From Roseburia sp. (GTDB lineage: Bacteria; Bacillota; Clostridia; Oscillospirales; Ruminococcaceae), in the NCBI GenBank assembly GCA_023666265.1, contig JAMPCH010000029.1:1-35611 (forward strand): 35,611 nt of DNA. The letters are read 5' to 3'. The notes beneath the pieces were generated by a model. The model saw nothing but the letters and a program-made list of their open reading frames with translations. It was not told where the DNA came from and ran no database searches. Made by a program: the position numbers and the translations under genes. Shown here one piece after another: positions 6,310-15,479 of the stretch. Numbering within the stretch: the stretch's first letter is position 1; every line of letters starts with the position of its first letter.

Positions 6310-8349
6310 CTATTCGTTTAAGTAGGCGGAGAGCTTACGGTCGGCTTCCTTGATAAATTCGTCGAGGGTGATCTTATCGTCGAGATAATCCTCAAAATCC
6401 GTTCCGTAGATCTCGTAGGGGTACGCGAATCTTATGACGCTGTTCTCTTGGATACGGTGAAGGTCGCGGTAGAGCCTATTTTTATCGTAGATCGACGAAT
6501 CCGCGAACATCATATTCTCGCATACCTCGTTGGTCACGTCGCGCTTAGAGAGCGCGTTTTTGGCGTAGGCGCTCACAAAAGCGAGCGTCTGATCCAAGTT
6601 CTCGGAATAGGGGTTGATACAGAGAAAGACCACGCTCACGATGTTTTTACCGCTCCCCGTAAAGGTCGGCGTATCGACCGCTCTCGCGTTATCCTTCATG
6701 TCGCGTTCATACAGATGTAGGAGTCCATCGCCCCCCTCCAGCGAAAAGGATTCCTCGGTACGGTCTCCGCTTTCCCAAAAAACACTCGCCGTCCAAAAGG
6801 CGTCCGCGTTTCGGACGATCTTATCCTTGATGAGCGAGGCGAGATCGCGAAACTCGGGCGTGTCAAAGCGCCCGTACTCTATGATATAATCGGAAAGCAA
6901 TTTTTCGTAGTAATGATAATCGCTTGAGATTTCGTAATTGGTATTGCCCTTTTGATACTCGCTCAAGACGAGGTCGACAAATTCCTCCGCGTTCATACCT
7001 TCGGAGAAGTCGATCCCCGCGTCCCGACAGATCGCCTCGTTATAGATCATATAGGTGGCTTCGTTTGTGATCGGGAGCATCCAGACGTCGCCGTCCGCGT
7101 TCGTCGCGGCTTCTTTGATATACGGGAAGCACGCGTCAAGATATTCGGAGACCCCCTCTACCTCGTTGAGCGGATAAAACGCGCCCTTATCGCGTATTTG
7201 CGCCGCGAAATCCTGACGGGAATCGGTGAGAAAAATATCGTAATTTTTATCGAGCGATAAGACCGTAAGGGCGAATTGATCGTAATCGATGATCATCTCC
7301 TCGACGGCGAAGCCGCTCGCGCTCGGCGTGTGGGAATTATACTCGCCCATCACGATACGGATCGCGCTGTCGAGCCTCTTAGAGAGCAACGACGAAATAT
7401 CGGTGATCCATACGCCCTCGTTCGCGAGGTTATAAAATTTCCCGTTTGATATTCGACACCTCCCCCATACGCGCGTATCCTCGTCAAACAGGGGGAGCAT
7501 CCCCTCGGACGAGAGCGAGCCGATCACCGCCCCGGAGGCGATATTCAGGCTGTACGCGACAAATTTTTCGTCATCATAGGCGCATATCCCCTCCGGCGTA
7601 CCGAGGTCTTTATACACCTTCTCCGAAAGGCGATCCTCCGCGGGGTCGTAAGTCATAAAATAATAACCCACGTCGTCACAGGCGTAGATCAAGAGCGCTC
7701 CGCTCACGCTTTTTGAGAAATCGAGAACACCGCTCGGGACAAGGGGTGAGATCTCGAGTGTTTTCAGATCGACCCTCATCAGCTGTTCGCCGTTGTCGCG
7801 ATATGTCTCGTTAGCGGTTTGGATCAGCGGGCGCGGGTAGAGACCGAGTAAAAAGAGCGTATCCCCGACGATCTCGACCTTTTTGACGTCTGTACAGTCG
7901 TCAAGGACGAGGAGCTGTTCCGCGCTTTTCTCGTTTTTTTGGTAACGCATGACGACGTGTTTCTCGGTCAAGTCCTCAAACAGGCGCGGCACGGTATAGT
8001 AGAAGCTCCCGTCGTCCGCGAGCGTTAAATTCCGGGGTGCAAGTCCCTCGTCAAAGACATATTCCTCCGTCGGAACGCCGTCGCCGTCAAAGACGGTGAT
8101 CTTACTTTCGTAGGTCGGGTCGGCGGACTCATTTTCGCTTTGATAGGAGCTCGCGACATAGACGGTATCGCCGCTTATGTCGAAGGAGCTGAAATTGTCT
8201 GTTTCGATCAGCGCTTGGGCAACTTTATTTTCGGGGGTGGCTGTCACGTCGGGGACGTTGTCCTCCTGCGGCGAACAGGCGGAGAGCGCGAACAGGGTTG
8301 TAAGCGCCGCGAGGGCGAGCGAGAGCGTTTTTTTGAAGGTCTTATTCAT
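6310..8349 (-). CDS. Lipoprotein: beta-propeller-like region fused to ABC solute-binding domain
   Basis: A 679-residue predicted lipoprotein; AAGGAGG lies seven bases before ATG8349 and the signal peptide ends in lipobox LSAC at about residue 25. About residues 40-330 contain repeated strand units of a propeller (FSSFDISGDTVYVASSYQ, GSFYYTVPRLFE, GKFYNLANEGVWITD). The solute-binding part follows: TVLSLDKNYDIFLTDSR near 363, DKGAFYPLNEVEGVSEYLD near 386, then DGDVWMLPITNEATYMIYNE, the usual ligand-lobe signature. The ending TLDEFIKEADRKLSAYLNE is shared with three paralogs almost at DNA level. No permease or ATPase gene is adjacent; it may share the MalF/MalG pair at 16.6-18.2 kb. A repeated intergenic segment lies upstream. 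The substrate cannot be told. Confidence 0.85.
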   Translation of the reverse strand: MNKTFKKTLSLALAALTTLFALSACSPQEDNVPDVTATPENKVAQALIETDNFSSFDISGDTVYVASSYQSENESADPTYESKITVFDGDGVPTEEYVFDEGLAPRNLTLADDGSFYYTVPRLFEDLTEKHVVMRYQKNEKSAEQLLVLDDCTDVKKVEIVGDTLFLLGLYPRPLIQTANETYRDNGEQLMRVDLKTLEISPLVPSGVLDFSKSVSGALLIYACDDVGYYFMTYDPAEDRLSEKVYKDLGTPEGICAYDDEKFVAYSLNIASGAVIGSLSSEGMLPLFDEDTRVWGRCRISNGKFYNLANEGVWITDISSLLSKRLDSAIRIVMGEYNSHTPSASGFAVEEMIIDYDQFALTVLSLDKNYDIFLTDSRQDFAAQIRDKGAFYPLNEVEGVSEYLDACFPYIKEAATNADGDVWMLPITNEATYMIYNEAICRDAGIDFSEGMNAEEFVDLVLSEYQKGNTNYEISSDYHYYEKLLSDYIIEYGRFDTPEFRDLASLIKDKIVRNADAFWTASVFWESGDRTEESFSLEGGDGLLHLYERDMKDNARAVDTPTFTGSGKNIVSVVFLCINPYSENLDQTLAFVSAYAKNALSKRDVTNEVCENMMFADSSIYDKNRLYRDLHRIQENSVIRFAYPYEIYGTDFEDYLDDKITLDEFIKEADRKLSAYLNE

Positions 8350-8383
8350 ATAAATCCTCCTTTGTCGGTGTAAAGCTTTTTGT

Positions 8384-8580
8384 GACGACTACGGGAAAAA
8401 TTTTTTTCTCCCGTTTATAAATGCTTTGAGGAGGGTGTTTGGTTGCGTTTTTTTGGAAATTTGATCACTTTCGGCGATGTGGCTAAAAGCGACACGATCG
8501 GTTTGGCGATATTGACGAAGCAAGTTATTTTTACGGAAGGCGGGCGGGAAGCACGCCTTCCATAAATAATAAAACAAAAA
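8384..8580 (-). repeat. Repeated intergenic segment B, copy 1
   Basis: About 195 bp nearly identical to 11918-12117 and more distantly related to 22838-22990. It fills the gap between two lipoprotein genes. It contains an ACGGGA/TCCCGT hairpin around an A/T run, a possible weak minus-strand promoter (CAAACA, 16-base spacer, TATAAA at 8419-8414) and, at its right end, the dispersed hairpin GGAAGGCG/CGCCTTCC (8535-8561). Homology with copy 2 runs on into the 3' ends of the flanking lipoprotein genes. Confidence 0.8.
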
Positions 8581-8601
8581 ACGGTTGGCGGCGCTCCCGC
8601 G

Positions 8602-10674
8602 CTATTCGTTTAAATAGGCGGCGAGCTTACGGTCGGCCTCGGCGATGAAATCGTCGAGGGTGATCTCGCCGGTAAGGTATTTTTCAAGGTCATCGGAATA
8701 CACATCTGTGGGGAGCGTAAAAGAAATTTGAGAGTCTTCGTAAATCTTATACAGACCTTGCGTGAGCGGGTCGTCGTCATACGCGCGTTTATCTTGGAGA
8801 ACGAAGGTGTTTTTTTGATCGGATAAGTGAGAAACCATTCTCTCGAGAAACAGAAGCGTTTCCTCCAAATGCTCCGAATTCGGATTGACACAAAGGAATG
8901 TGCAGAACGCGTTGTTTTTCGTACCCCGAATATGGGGGAGGGACGCGACCGAAAGGTTTTTGTCCCCGATCAGCAGGCATTGGCTTTTGACGTTAAGGAC
9001 TGTTGAAAAAAGAGCCTTGTCATAAACGGTATCGTAATAAATATCCGATACGCCCAGTCTTTCGTTTGATCGCTTAGTCGAAAAGGCAAGTAAGACATTT
9101 ACGCTCGGATCGGATTCAAAATCCGCGTCCTCATACATCCCCTTTAACAGCGGTGCGAGGCTTCGGAAGCTTTCCGTATCGAAGCTGTTGTTTAAGGAAA
9201 GATATGAATGGATCATCGCCTCGACAATGAGATATTTTGAGCAATCGCGGTATTTTGATACCTTCGCCGCTTTTCGCATTTGCTCCAAAAAAGCCGCAAG
9301 GTCGTTTGGAAAGGTGATCCCGTTCTCGGTACAGTTTTTTTCGTGATAGATCATCGTACAGACGTCCAGCGAAATCGGAAGCATCCAAATTTTCCCCTCG
9401 TCGTCTGTGGCGGCTTCTTTTATATAGGGGAAGCAACGATCTATATATTCGGAAACACCCTGCACATCGTTTAGAGGATAAAAGCTTCCTTTTTCTTTTA
9501 TGTCGCTCGCGAAGCTTTCTCTTGAGTTGAGCATAACCAGATCATAGCCTCGGTCAAGAGACAGGACGGTGAGCGCAAAGCCTTCTTCGGAAAGGCGTTC
9601 GCTCTTGATTTGAGACCCGTAGCTGAAGAGCGGTTCAAAGTAAGAAGCGGTTATGACATTTAGGGGAGGATCGGCGGTACTGACATTGGCGGTGTAATAT
9701 TTAAATACGTTACGGTCGTAAAGGTAGGGATCCTCCAGCGCGTTTACACACACGTAATCATCCTCGGCGCAGATCGAACCACAACGCGTAAAGTACAGTG
9801 CGTCATCGATCTGTATCACACCGCTTTCGTCGGATATGCCGCTGACGGCGAGAGTTCCGTTATAGACCGAGGCGGACGCAAAAGCATAATCGTTCCGATC
9901 GTTGATCAGCTCCATATCGCTGATTTGATTTAGTTTATTGGTATAACTTTTTGCTTTTGTCTTGTTGTCGTAAAAATAAAATCCCGTTTCTTTTTCAAAG
10001 GCGTAAACGATCACCTCGCCGTTTCTTTCGTCGAACGCGACAGGATAAGCAATCTCGCTCTCGAGATACTCGCCTCGTTCCCGGTCGAAAGAGCCGAAGA
10101 CCTCGCCCGAATAAAAATAGTCGATGATCTCGCCGTTATCGAGATAAAGGGTATCCGAATCACCGTCATAGCTTTGCGTTGTACCGAGGCAGTAGACCAT
10201 ACCGTCCTCGGAAGCGCGGATCTTTTTTATTGAGGAAAGGTTATCGAACGTGTAAAGCGTCCGCGCCTCGCCGCCTTTGATCCCTACGGAATAAAGCATA
10301 CAGCTCTTTTTCCATTGGCTTGTTTCCAAAACCTGTACTGTATTTTCCGAAACGAAATAAATCACATCGTCAAAAATGTCCCAACAGGCGATCGTCCCCT
10401 CGACCCCCTCTATGAAAAGCTCTTCGTTTTTCTTCCCTCGATCGGAATAAACGGAAACGGTTATGTCGGATTCCTTCTCCGTTTTAAGCTCCGAGTCGAT
10501 CACGTAAAGCCTTCCTTTATATAGATTTATCAAAGAAGGATCGCCTGTCAGCTCGTATACGATCCTTTCTTCGTTATGCGCTTGTTCTGTTTCGGGATCG
10601 GAACAGCCGCCGAGTACCCCGAGAACGACAGAAAGCATAAGCAATATCGTAAGAAAATATTTCACCCGATCCAT
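8602..10674 (-). CDS. Lipoprotein: beta-propeller-like region fused to ABC solute-binding domain
   Basis: A 690-residue predicted lipoprotein. ATG10674 is chosen because AAAGGAAG precedes it and the signal peptide (MDRVKYFLTILLMLSVVLGV, lipobox LGGC) starts there; an in-frame start 42 bases upstream would overlap the previous gene. Propeller-like strands fill about residues 45-340. The solute-binding domain includes LTVLSLDRGYDLVMLNSRES, KGSFYPLNDVQGVSEYID near 395 and EGKIWMLPISLDVCTMIYHE. The tail TLDDFIAEADRKLAAYLNE matches the paralogs. It lies 29 bases downstream of the propeller-only gene with the A8 frameshift, so the two are probably cotranscribed. Compared with its neighbours the coding sequence is richer in AT. 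Confidence 0.85.
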   Translation of the reverse strand: MDRVKYFLTILLMLSVVLGVLGGCSDPETEQAHNEERIVYELTGDPSLINLYKGRLYVIDSELKTEKESDITVSVYSDRGKKNEELFIEGVEGTIACWDIFDDVIYFVSENTVQVLETSQWKKSCMLYSVGIKGGEARTLYTFDNLSSIKKIRASEDGMVYCLGTTQSYDGDSDTLYLDNGEIIDYFYSGEVFGSFDRERGEYLESEIAYPVAFDERNGEVIVYAFEKETGFYFYDNKTKAKSYTNKLNQISDMELINDRNDYAFASASVYNGTLAVSGISDESGVIQIDDALYFTRCGSICAEDDYVCVNALEDPYLYDRNVFKYYTANVSTADPPLNVITASYFEPLFSYGSQIKSERLSEEGFALTVLSLDRGYDLVMLNSRESFASDIKEKGSFYPLNDVQGVSEYIDRCFPYIKEAATDDEGKIWMLPISLDVCTMIYHEKNCTENGITFPNDLAAFLEQMRKAAKVSKYRDCSKYLIVEAMIHSYLSLNNSFDTESFRSLAPLLKGMYEDADFESDPSVNVLLAFSTKRSNERLGVSDIYYDTVYDKALFSTVLNVKSQCLLIGDKNLSVASLPHIRGTKNNAFCTFLCVNPNSEHLEETLLFLERMVSHLSDQKNTFVLQDKRAYDDDPLTQGLYKIYEDSQISFTLPTDVYSDDLEKYLTGEITLDDFIAEADRKLAAYLNE

Positions 10675-10702
10675 CAACTGCTTCCTTTCCGAATAATTTG
10701 TT

Positions 10703-11873
10703 CTATCCGATCTCATGTACGGTTACGCTCCCGTCCTGTTCCGATAACTCGAGTTCGGCGAAGCGCCGGAATTCTTCCGCGCCCCTCACATAACTGACCA
10801 ATGCGTACATCTTTCCGTTTCCGACATAAAGCGTATCGATCCAATAACCGTAGTAGCCGGCGGTTTCTTCGCTGCCTTCGTTGGATTCAAAAGGTAAAAG
10901 CTCGCCTTTTTGATTTGATTGGTACAACCTCCCTTGGATCGTCAGATACAGTTTTTCCTCAAAAACGGTATAATCGCTAAGACCGCCATTTTCGTAAAGC
11001 AATTGTTTTTCTCCGCTTTGAAGATCAATGGAGTATAGCCGGTATTTATCATTATAATCGCGGTAATAATAAACGCCGTTTTCTATGCAGTCGCTTACCG
11101 TGATGGCGTCGGACAAGATCCATCGCTTGTCCCGATCGCTCAACAAAAAATAGTGAAGCCCGTCCTCGCTCTCTTTCACCTCGTTGATCAAGCTGTATTC
11201 TCCAAAGTGTTGAACGCTGAAGCCTCGATATAAGCGCTCGCTTTTCCCGCCTTCCGTATCATAGCGATATATCGTCTTTTCGCCGGTTTCGTTCAACCGC
11301 GTATAATAAATCCCTTTTTTATCTACGCACAGGTTGCTCATCGGTATATCCCCGAGCCGGGAGATCGTCTCGCTTTTTATATCATATCGGTACAGGAAGC
11401 CATATATGTCTGTATGATCATCGAGATTGATCGGGGTCTCGGAGGATAAAAAATACACGCTGTCGTCGTAATAATTCAACGAAAATGCCTGAATATTCGA
11501 AAGACGTTTTGTGCCCTCGCCGTCGTAGGAATAAAGCAGAAGCCCGTCGGCGGGATTTGAAAAAAACACCGTGTTCCCGTCGCAACAAAAAAATTGCATC
11601 GTTTCGCTCTTATTATTTAGGGAAGAAAATTCGGACACGTCTTCCTCCGTAAGCTCAATCCCGGTAAAGGAGGAGAACGAATCCGAATCCGGGATCGGGA
11701 TCACCTTCGGAGCTTGTTCGTCCGTAGAACTTAACGAGGGATCGACACCGATGGAACACGCGGACAGCAGGCATAACGCCGAGACCGCGATCGGGAGCGT
11801 CCGCTTAGGGGGCAGAAACGTTCCCCGAGTACGCTCCGGGTTCGCCGCGATCTTTTTGATGCTTTTTTTTCAT
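10703..11873 (-). CDS. Propeller-only lipoprotein, start codon out of frame by one base at an A8 tract
   Basis: Intact frame from 11870 to 10703, but the only well-placed start (ATG 11873-11871, preceded by AAGGAGG) is out of frame by one base: the ATG is followed by eight A (11870-11863). With seven A the frame would read MKKSIKKIAANPERTRGTFL and on to a lipobox (LLSAC) and the propeller region, about 389 residues. As given, ribosomes starting at the ATG stop after 22 codons. The longest in-frame ORF with a permissible start begins at GTG11704 and lacks the signal peptide. The body (SSLNNKSETMQFFCCDGNTV, YLYRYD-like repeats) is a paralog of the 350-residue lipoprotein at 21486-22538. It may be a phase-variable gene, a recent pseudogene or a homopolymer sequencing error. 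Confidence 0.75.
11863..11870 (-). repeat. A8 homopolymer directly after a start codon
   Basis: Eight A on the minus strand immediately after ATG. One base fewer would join the start codon to the lipoprotein frame. Tracts of this kind can slip during replication. Confidence 0.8.
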
Positions 11874-11917
11874 GATAATGTCCTCCTTGGAAGGTGTACA
11901 AATTTTCACATTTTTGC

Positions 11918-12117
11918 GACGACTTTGGGGGATAATTTTTTCTCCCGTTTATAAATGCTTTGAGGAGGGTGTTTGGTTGCGTTTTTTTGGAAATTTGATC
12001 ACTTTCGGCGATGTGGCTAAAAGCGACGCGATCGGCTTGGTGATATTGACGAAGCAAGTTATTTTTACGGAAGGCAGGCGGAAAGCACGCCTTCCATAAA
12101 GAATAAAACAAAAAACG
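11918..12117 (-). repeat. Repeated intergenic segment B, copy 2
   Basis: Near-identical to 8384-8580, including the TTTATAAATGC block, the GTTTGGTTGCGTTTTTTTGG block and the terminal hairpin GGAAGGC/GCCTTCC (12069-12095). It again lies between the end of one fusion lipoprotein gene and the start of the next lipoprotein gene. Confidence 0.8.
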
Positions 12118-12135
12118 GGGAGCGGCGCTTTCGCG

Positions 12136-14109
12136 CTATTCGTTTAAATAGGCGGTGAGCTTACGATCCGCCTCGGCGATGAACTCGTCGAGGGTGAGCT
12201 CGCCGATCAGATAGCGCTCGAGATCGGCGCGGTAAAGGTCGTCGGAATAAGCGTAGCCGACCCGCCCGGCGGAGAAGATCGCGTAAAGGTCGCGGGCGAC
12301 GGCGGTATCGGAATAATTCGCTTGATCCGCGAAGAGGAAGATGTCTTTCAGCGTTTTGATGTATTGCGCCAAGGTCGCGAGATAGTCGAGCGCGTCGCTC
12401 AGGCGGTCGGAGGTCGGATTAACGCAAAGGTAGATCAAGCTGACCGCGTCGCCGTCCGTAGGATAGGGGACGGACGCCGCGCGAAGCGTCGTATTTTTTA
12501 GATAGTCGCAGTAAACGCTCATCTCGGAAATAAATTCGTCGGTCTTATCCTCATACGCGGCGGCGGACGCGATCTCCATATCCAAAAAATTGACGTTCAG
12601 GCTTCCCGCGTCGTAGGGGAAGCGCTCGGCGAAGAGCGCGGCGGTCGCCCGAAACTCGGGGGTGTCAAAGCTCGTGTTCTCGGACAGGTATTTTAACAAA
12701 TATCCCTCGACATACCAATAGGCGCTGTATCCACAGCTTTTATCCAGCCCGTCCGCCTTTATTTTATCGATATGATCAAAATAATCCTCCATCGAAATAT
12801 CGCGCATATCAAATCCCAGCTCGCGGCATTTCTCATCGTTATAATACAGCGCCAAGACCTCGGACGAAACGGGTAAGCACCAGATCTCGCCCTCGTCGTT
12901 GGTACACGCCTCTTTGATATACGGAAACAGCTCGTCCATATATTCCGCGATCCCCGGTACGTCGTTTAGCGGGTAAAAGCTCCCCTTATCGCGGATATTC
13001 CCCGAGATCGGGTCGCGGGAGCTAAGACAACAGAGGTCATAGTCCTTATCCCGCGAGAGGATCTTTAGCGCGGTCTCGTCGTTCCCGAGGCGAAGGAGGC
13101 GTATATCGTAGCCGCAGGAGAAAGGGTTCGCGCCCGACAGATTACTGCTGAGTAGGGTCAGGGTCTTATTCCCCTTATAATACGCCGAGAGCTTGATCCT
13201 CGTAAGCGCCTTGGCGTTATCGTCGAGAAACCAACAAAAGCCGTCGTTGGCGGTAAGCTCGCGGCGATAATCGCCGAAGAGAAAAACGTCGGGCATGATC
13301 TCGGACGCGCCGTCGCCGAAAATATCCCCCGCGACGAGCGTACCGAAATTAAAGCGGCTGATCGAGCTTAGGATATAATTCTCCTCGGAAAAAGCGCACA
13401 TAGACTTTATCTCGCCGAGCTGGTCGGTATAGCTCGGCGCGGTAAGCCCGTTTTTGGTATACCTTCGGAAATAGAAGCCCTCGTCGTCTTGACAGCCGTA
13501 GATGATCACGGAGCCGCCGAAGCCCTCAGCCTCGAACGGGAAATCGGTCACGATCTCGGAGACCGCGCCTTCCTTAAACGAATAGACCGCGCGCCCCGGA
13601 TAATCGACCTGATTGTAGCCGTTGATCAAATAGCGGCACTCCGTACCGGCTTTTCCGCGAGACGAGCCGATCGCGACGATCTCTTCGCCGAGCGACGAAA
13701 CGCTCCGCAGGTCGGACAGCGCGGGAAAGTCGCAGAGCTTCTCGGTCTCGCCCGTCGCGAGATCGAGCCGATCGACCGCCGCGCAGGTATCGCCCGCGTA
13801 GCCGATCAGGAGCGAGCCGTTATCATAATCCATATCGTAAATTTGGAGATATGGGACAGGAAGCTCGGCGGCGATCCCGCCGCCCTCGTCATATCGGCGG
13901 ACGACCGTCCCGCCCTCGGTCAGCTCGGCGACGAAAAGCTCCGCGCCCTCGCCCGCCGTCATCGCCAGCGGGGAATCGTAATCAACGTTATCGTAAACGA
14001 AATAATCGGCGACCGACGTATATCGATCCTCGAGCCCGCTTTGTTTTTGACAGCCGCAGATATTCACGAGCAGAGACGCCGCGCCGACAAGCGCCAAAAT
14101 TTTTTTCAT
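12136..14109 (-). CDS. Lipoprotein: beta-propeller-like region fused to ABC solute-binding domain
   Basis: A 657-residue predicted lipoprotein; signal peptide MKKILALVGAASLLVNICGC with the lipid-modified Cys at residue 20. Propeller-like strands fill about residues 30-340 (DYDNGSLLIGYAGDTCAAVD and similar). The solute-binding region has LKILSRDKDYDLCCLSSRDP, DKGSFYPLNDVPGIAEYMD near 375 and EGEIWCLPVSSEVLALYYND, ending in TLDEFIAEADRKLTAYLNE. Its ATG overlaps the stop of the upstream propeller-only gene (ATGA), so the two are translationally coupled and probably made in similar amounts. This coupling is the best evidence that a propeller-only lipoprotein and a propeller-binding-protein fusion act together. 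Ligand unknown. Confidence 0.85.
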   Translation of the reverse strand: MKKILALVGAASLLVNICGCQKQSGLEDRYTSVADYFVYDNVDYDSPLAMTAGEGAELFVAELTEGGTVVRRYDEGGGIAAELPVPYLQIYDMDYDNGSLLIGYAGDTCAAVDRLDLATGETEKLCDFPALSDLRSVSSLGEEIVAIGSSRGKAGTECRYLINGYNQVDYPGRAVYSFKEGAVSEIVTDFPFEAEGFGGSVIIYGCQDDEGFYFRRYTKNGLTAPSYTDQLGEIKSMCAFSEENYILSSISRFNFGTLVAGDIFGDGASEIMPDVFLFGDYRRELTANDGFCWFLDDNAKALTRIKLSAYYKGNKTLTLLSSNLSGANPFSCGYDIRLLRLGNDETALKILSRDKDYDLCCLSSRDPISGNIRDKGSFYPLNDVPGIAEYMDELFPYIKEACTNDEGEIWCLPVSSEVLALYYNDEKCRELGFDMRDISMEDYFDHIDKIKADGLDKSCGYSAYWYVEGYLLKYLSENTSFDTPEFRATAALFAERFPYDAGSLNVNFLDMEIASAAAYEDKTDEFISEMSVYCDYLKNTTLRAASVPYPTDGDAVSLIYLCVNPTSDRLSDALDYLATLAQYIKTLKDIFLFADQANYSDTAVARDLYAIFSAGRVGYAYSDDLYRADLERYLIGELTLDEFIAEADRKLTAYLNE

Positions 14110-15407
14110 AACAGCTCGATCTCCTTTACCGTCTTGATCCCCTCGGCGAACTCCTCATCGGTGAATTGAAGCCCGACGAGCTTATAGCGTTTCAGAGACA
14201 AATTGCATCGGACGGTATAGAGCGTTTCCCCGTCCCAAAATAAGCCCTCGTAATACCAGCCCGTCGCCGCGAATTGAGCGGGGGTATAATAGACCTCGGT
14301 CTCGCCGTCGGGTGTGACGCGAAACGCGAATTCGTCAAAAACGAGATAAGCGTCCCCGTCTAAGATACAATAGCCGCCGATATAATGTCCGCCCGAGTCT
14401 ATGATCATCGTTTCCGTCTCCGAGACCTGATAGGCGATCGTATCAAAGCTTTCGTCCGGCATCATCGGGATCGTTTCGCCGTTCGTCGGGTCGAGTCGAT
14501 AAAGACCCGACCCGCCCAGTTTATAATAGCAGTATTCTCCCTCGGTCATAAAGCTGTAAACGGTGTTACTGTCGGTAAAGCGCACCTTTTCGCCCGTGTT
14601 CTCGTTGATGAGACAGCTGTTTACGCCGAAGTCGTCATAGCCGACGGAATATTCCCCGATAAAGCCAAGATAAGCGCCGTGACGCGCCGTGATATTTTCG
14701 CCGTTCAGGTCACATTCGTATACGCGGTTATAATCAAGGTTGATCATATGATTATCATAGACAAAGTAAAGCTTGTCCTCGGACGCGGTGAGCGATATTG
14801 CCTTTGTCGCCAAGATCGGCGTCATTTCGCCCATTTTTAAGTCGACCCGATAAAGGTCGCCGTAACTGTAAGCGGGTAGGTTTTGGACGGGGGCTTCGCT
14901 GTTCATGATACAGTACATTTGACCGCCGACGATATTGATCCCCCAGACGGTCTTATCGAGGAAGACCTCGTCTTTTTGTTTTGTTTTTTTGTGCAGGAGG
15001 TTGTCGTACCCGATCGCGGTATAATAAACGGCTTCGCCGTCGCGGCAGACGATCCCGCAGTACAACGAGGTCGTCAGATTTTGCTGGGAATTTCCGAGCC
15101 TCGGCGTCTCGGACAGGAGCGTAACGCCCGAAAAACCCGAAAAGGATTCGTCCTTCTTCGGGTAGCCCTCCTCGCCGTCCAAGATCGCGGGCAATTCCTC
15201 CTGTTCTGCGGGATAAAAGCCGGTCACGTCCCGGAGAACGGTTTCCGCCGTATCCGTCGACTGTTCCGTGATCGCGGTCGTATCGTTTACGCTTTGCGCG
15301 CCGTATTGTGGGAGGGAGGGAGGGGCGGAGGGGCTTTCGGCGGTACAGCCGGAGAAGGCGAATACCGAAAATATTGAAAGAATCAATGAAATTAGTCTGT
15401 TTTTCAT
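14106..15407 (-). CDS. Propeller-only lipoprotein (DUF5050-like)
   Basis: A 433-residue predicted lipoprotein. ATG15407 is preferred: GGAGG lies seven bases upstream and the signal peptide MKNRLISLILSIFSVFAFSG ends in lipobox FSGC. After a Ser/Pro/Thr-rich linker, the rest consists of repeated units such as AVYYTAIGYDNLLHKKT, DKLYFVYDNHMINLDYNRVYECDLNGE and YCYYKLGGSGLYRLDPTNGE, typical of DUF5050-type beta-propellers. It has no solute-binding domain. The stop overlaps the next gene's start by four bases. It is the second gene behind the small Cys-rich gene, separated from it by a stem-loop. Function is inferred only as a surface binding or scaffold protein. Confidence 0.8.
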   Translation of the reverse strand: MKNRLISLILSIFSVFAFSGCTAESPSAPPSLPQYGAQSVNDTTAITEQSTDTAETVLRDVTGFYPAEQEELPAILDGEEGYPKKDESFSGFSGVTLLSETPRLGNSQQNLTTSLYCGIVCRDGEAVYYTAIGYDNLLHKKTKQKDEVFLDKTVWGINIVGGQMYCIMNSEAPVQNLPAYSYGDLYRVDLKMGEMTPILATKAISLTASEDKLYFVYDNHMINLDYNRVYECDLNGENITARHGAYLGFIGEYSVGYDDFGVNSCLINENTGEKVRFTDSNTVYSFMTEGEYCYYKLGGSGLYRLDPTNGETIPMMPDESFDTIAYQVSETETMIIDSGGHYIGGYCILDGDAYLVFDEFAFRVTPDGETEVYYTPAQFAATGWYYEGLFWDGETLYTVRCNLSLKRYKLVGLQFTDEEFAEGIKTVKEIELL

Positions 15408-15420
15408 GATATATCCTCCG

Positions 15421-15475
15421 TAAGCTTGATTATGTTGCAACAAATACTTTGCTACAGCATAATCCTTTGAGCTTA
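15421..15475 (-). other. Intercistronic stem-loop
   Basis: TAAGCT (15421-15426) pairs with AGCTTA (15470-15475) and, inside, GATTATGTTG (15428-15437) with CAGCATAATC (15455-15464, one G-U pair). It occupies the gap between the small Cys-rich gene and the propeller lipoprotein gene, the same place as the stem-loop at 5332-5375, but with unrelated sequence. No T-run follows. Confidence 0.65.
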
Positions 15476-15479
15476 AGAT

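Noticed and set aside
13489-15377. Long plus-strand open frames opposite the lipoprotein genes (also 4056-4838, 18768-19643, 26651-26971)
   Set aside because: They mirror the codon bias of the real minus-strand genes, have no ribosome sites or family motifs, and their predicted proteins are Arg/Asp-rich shadows.
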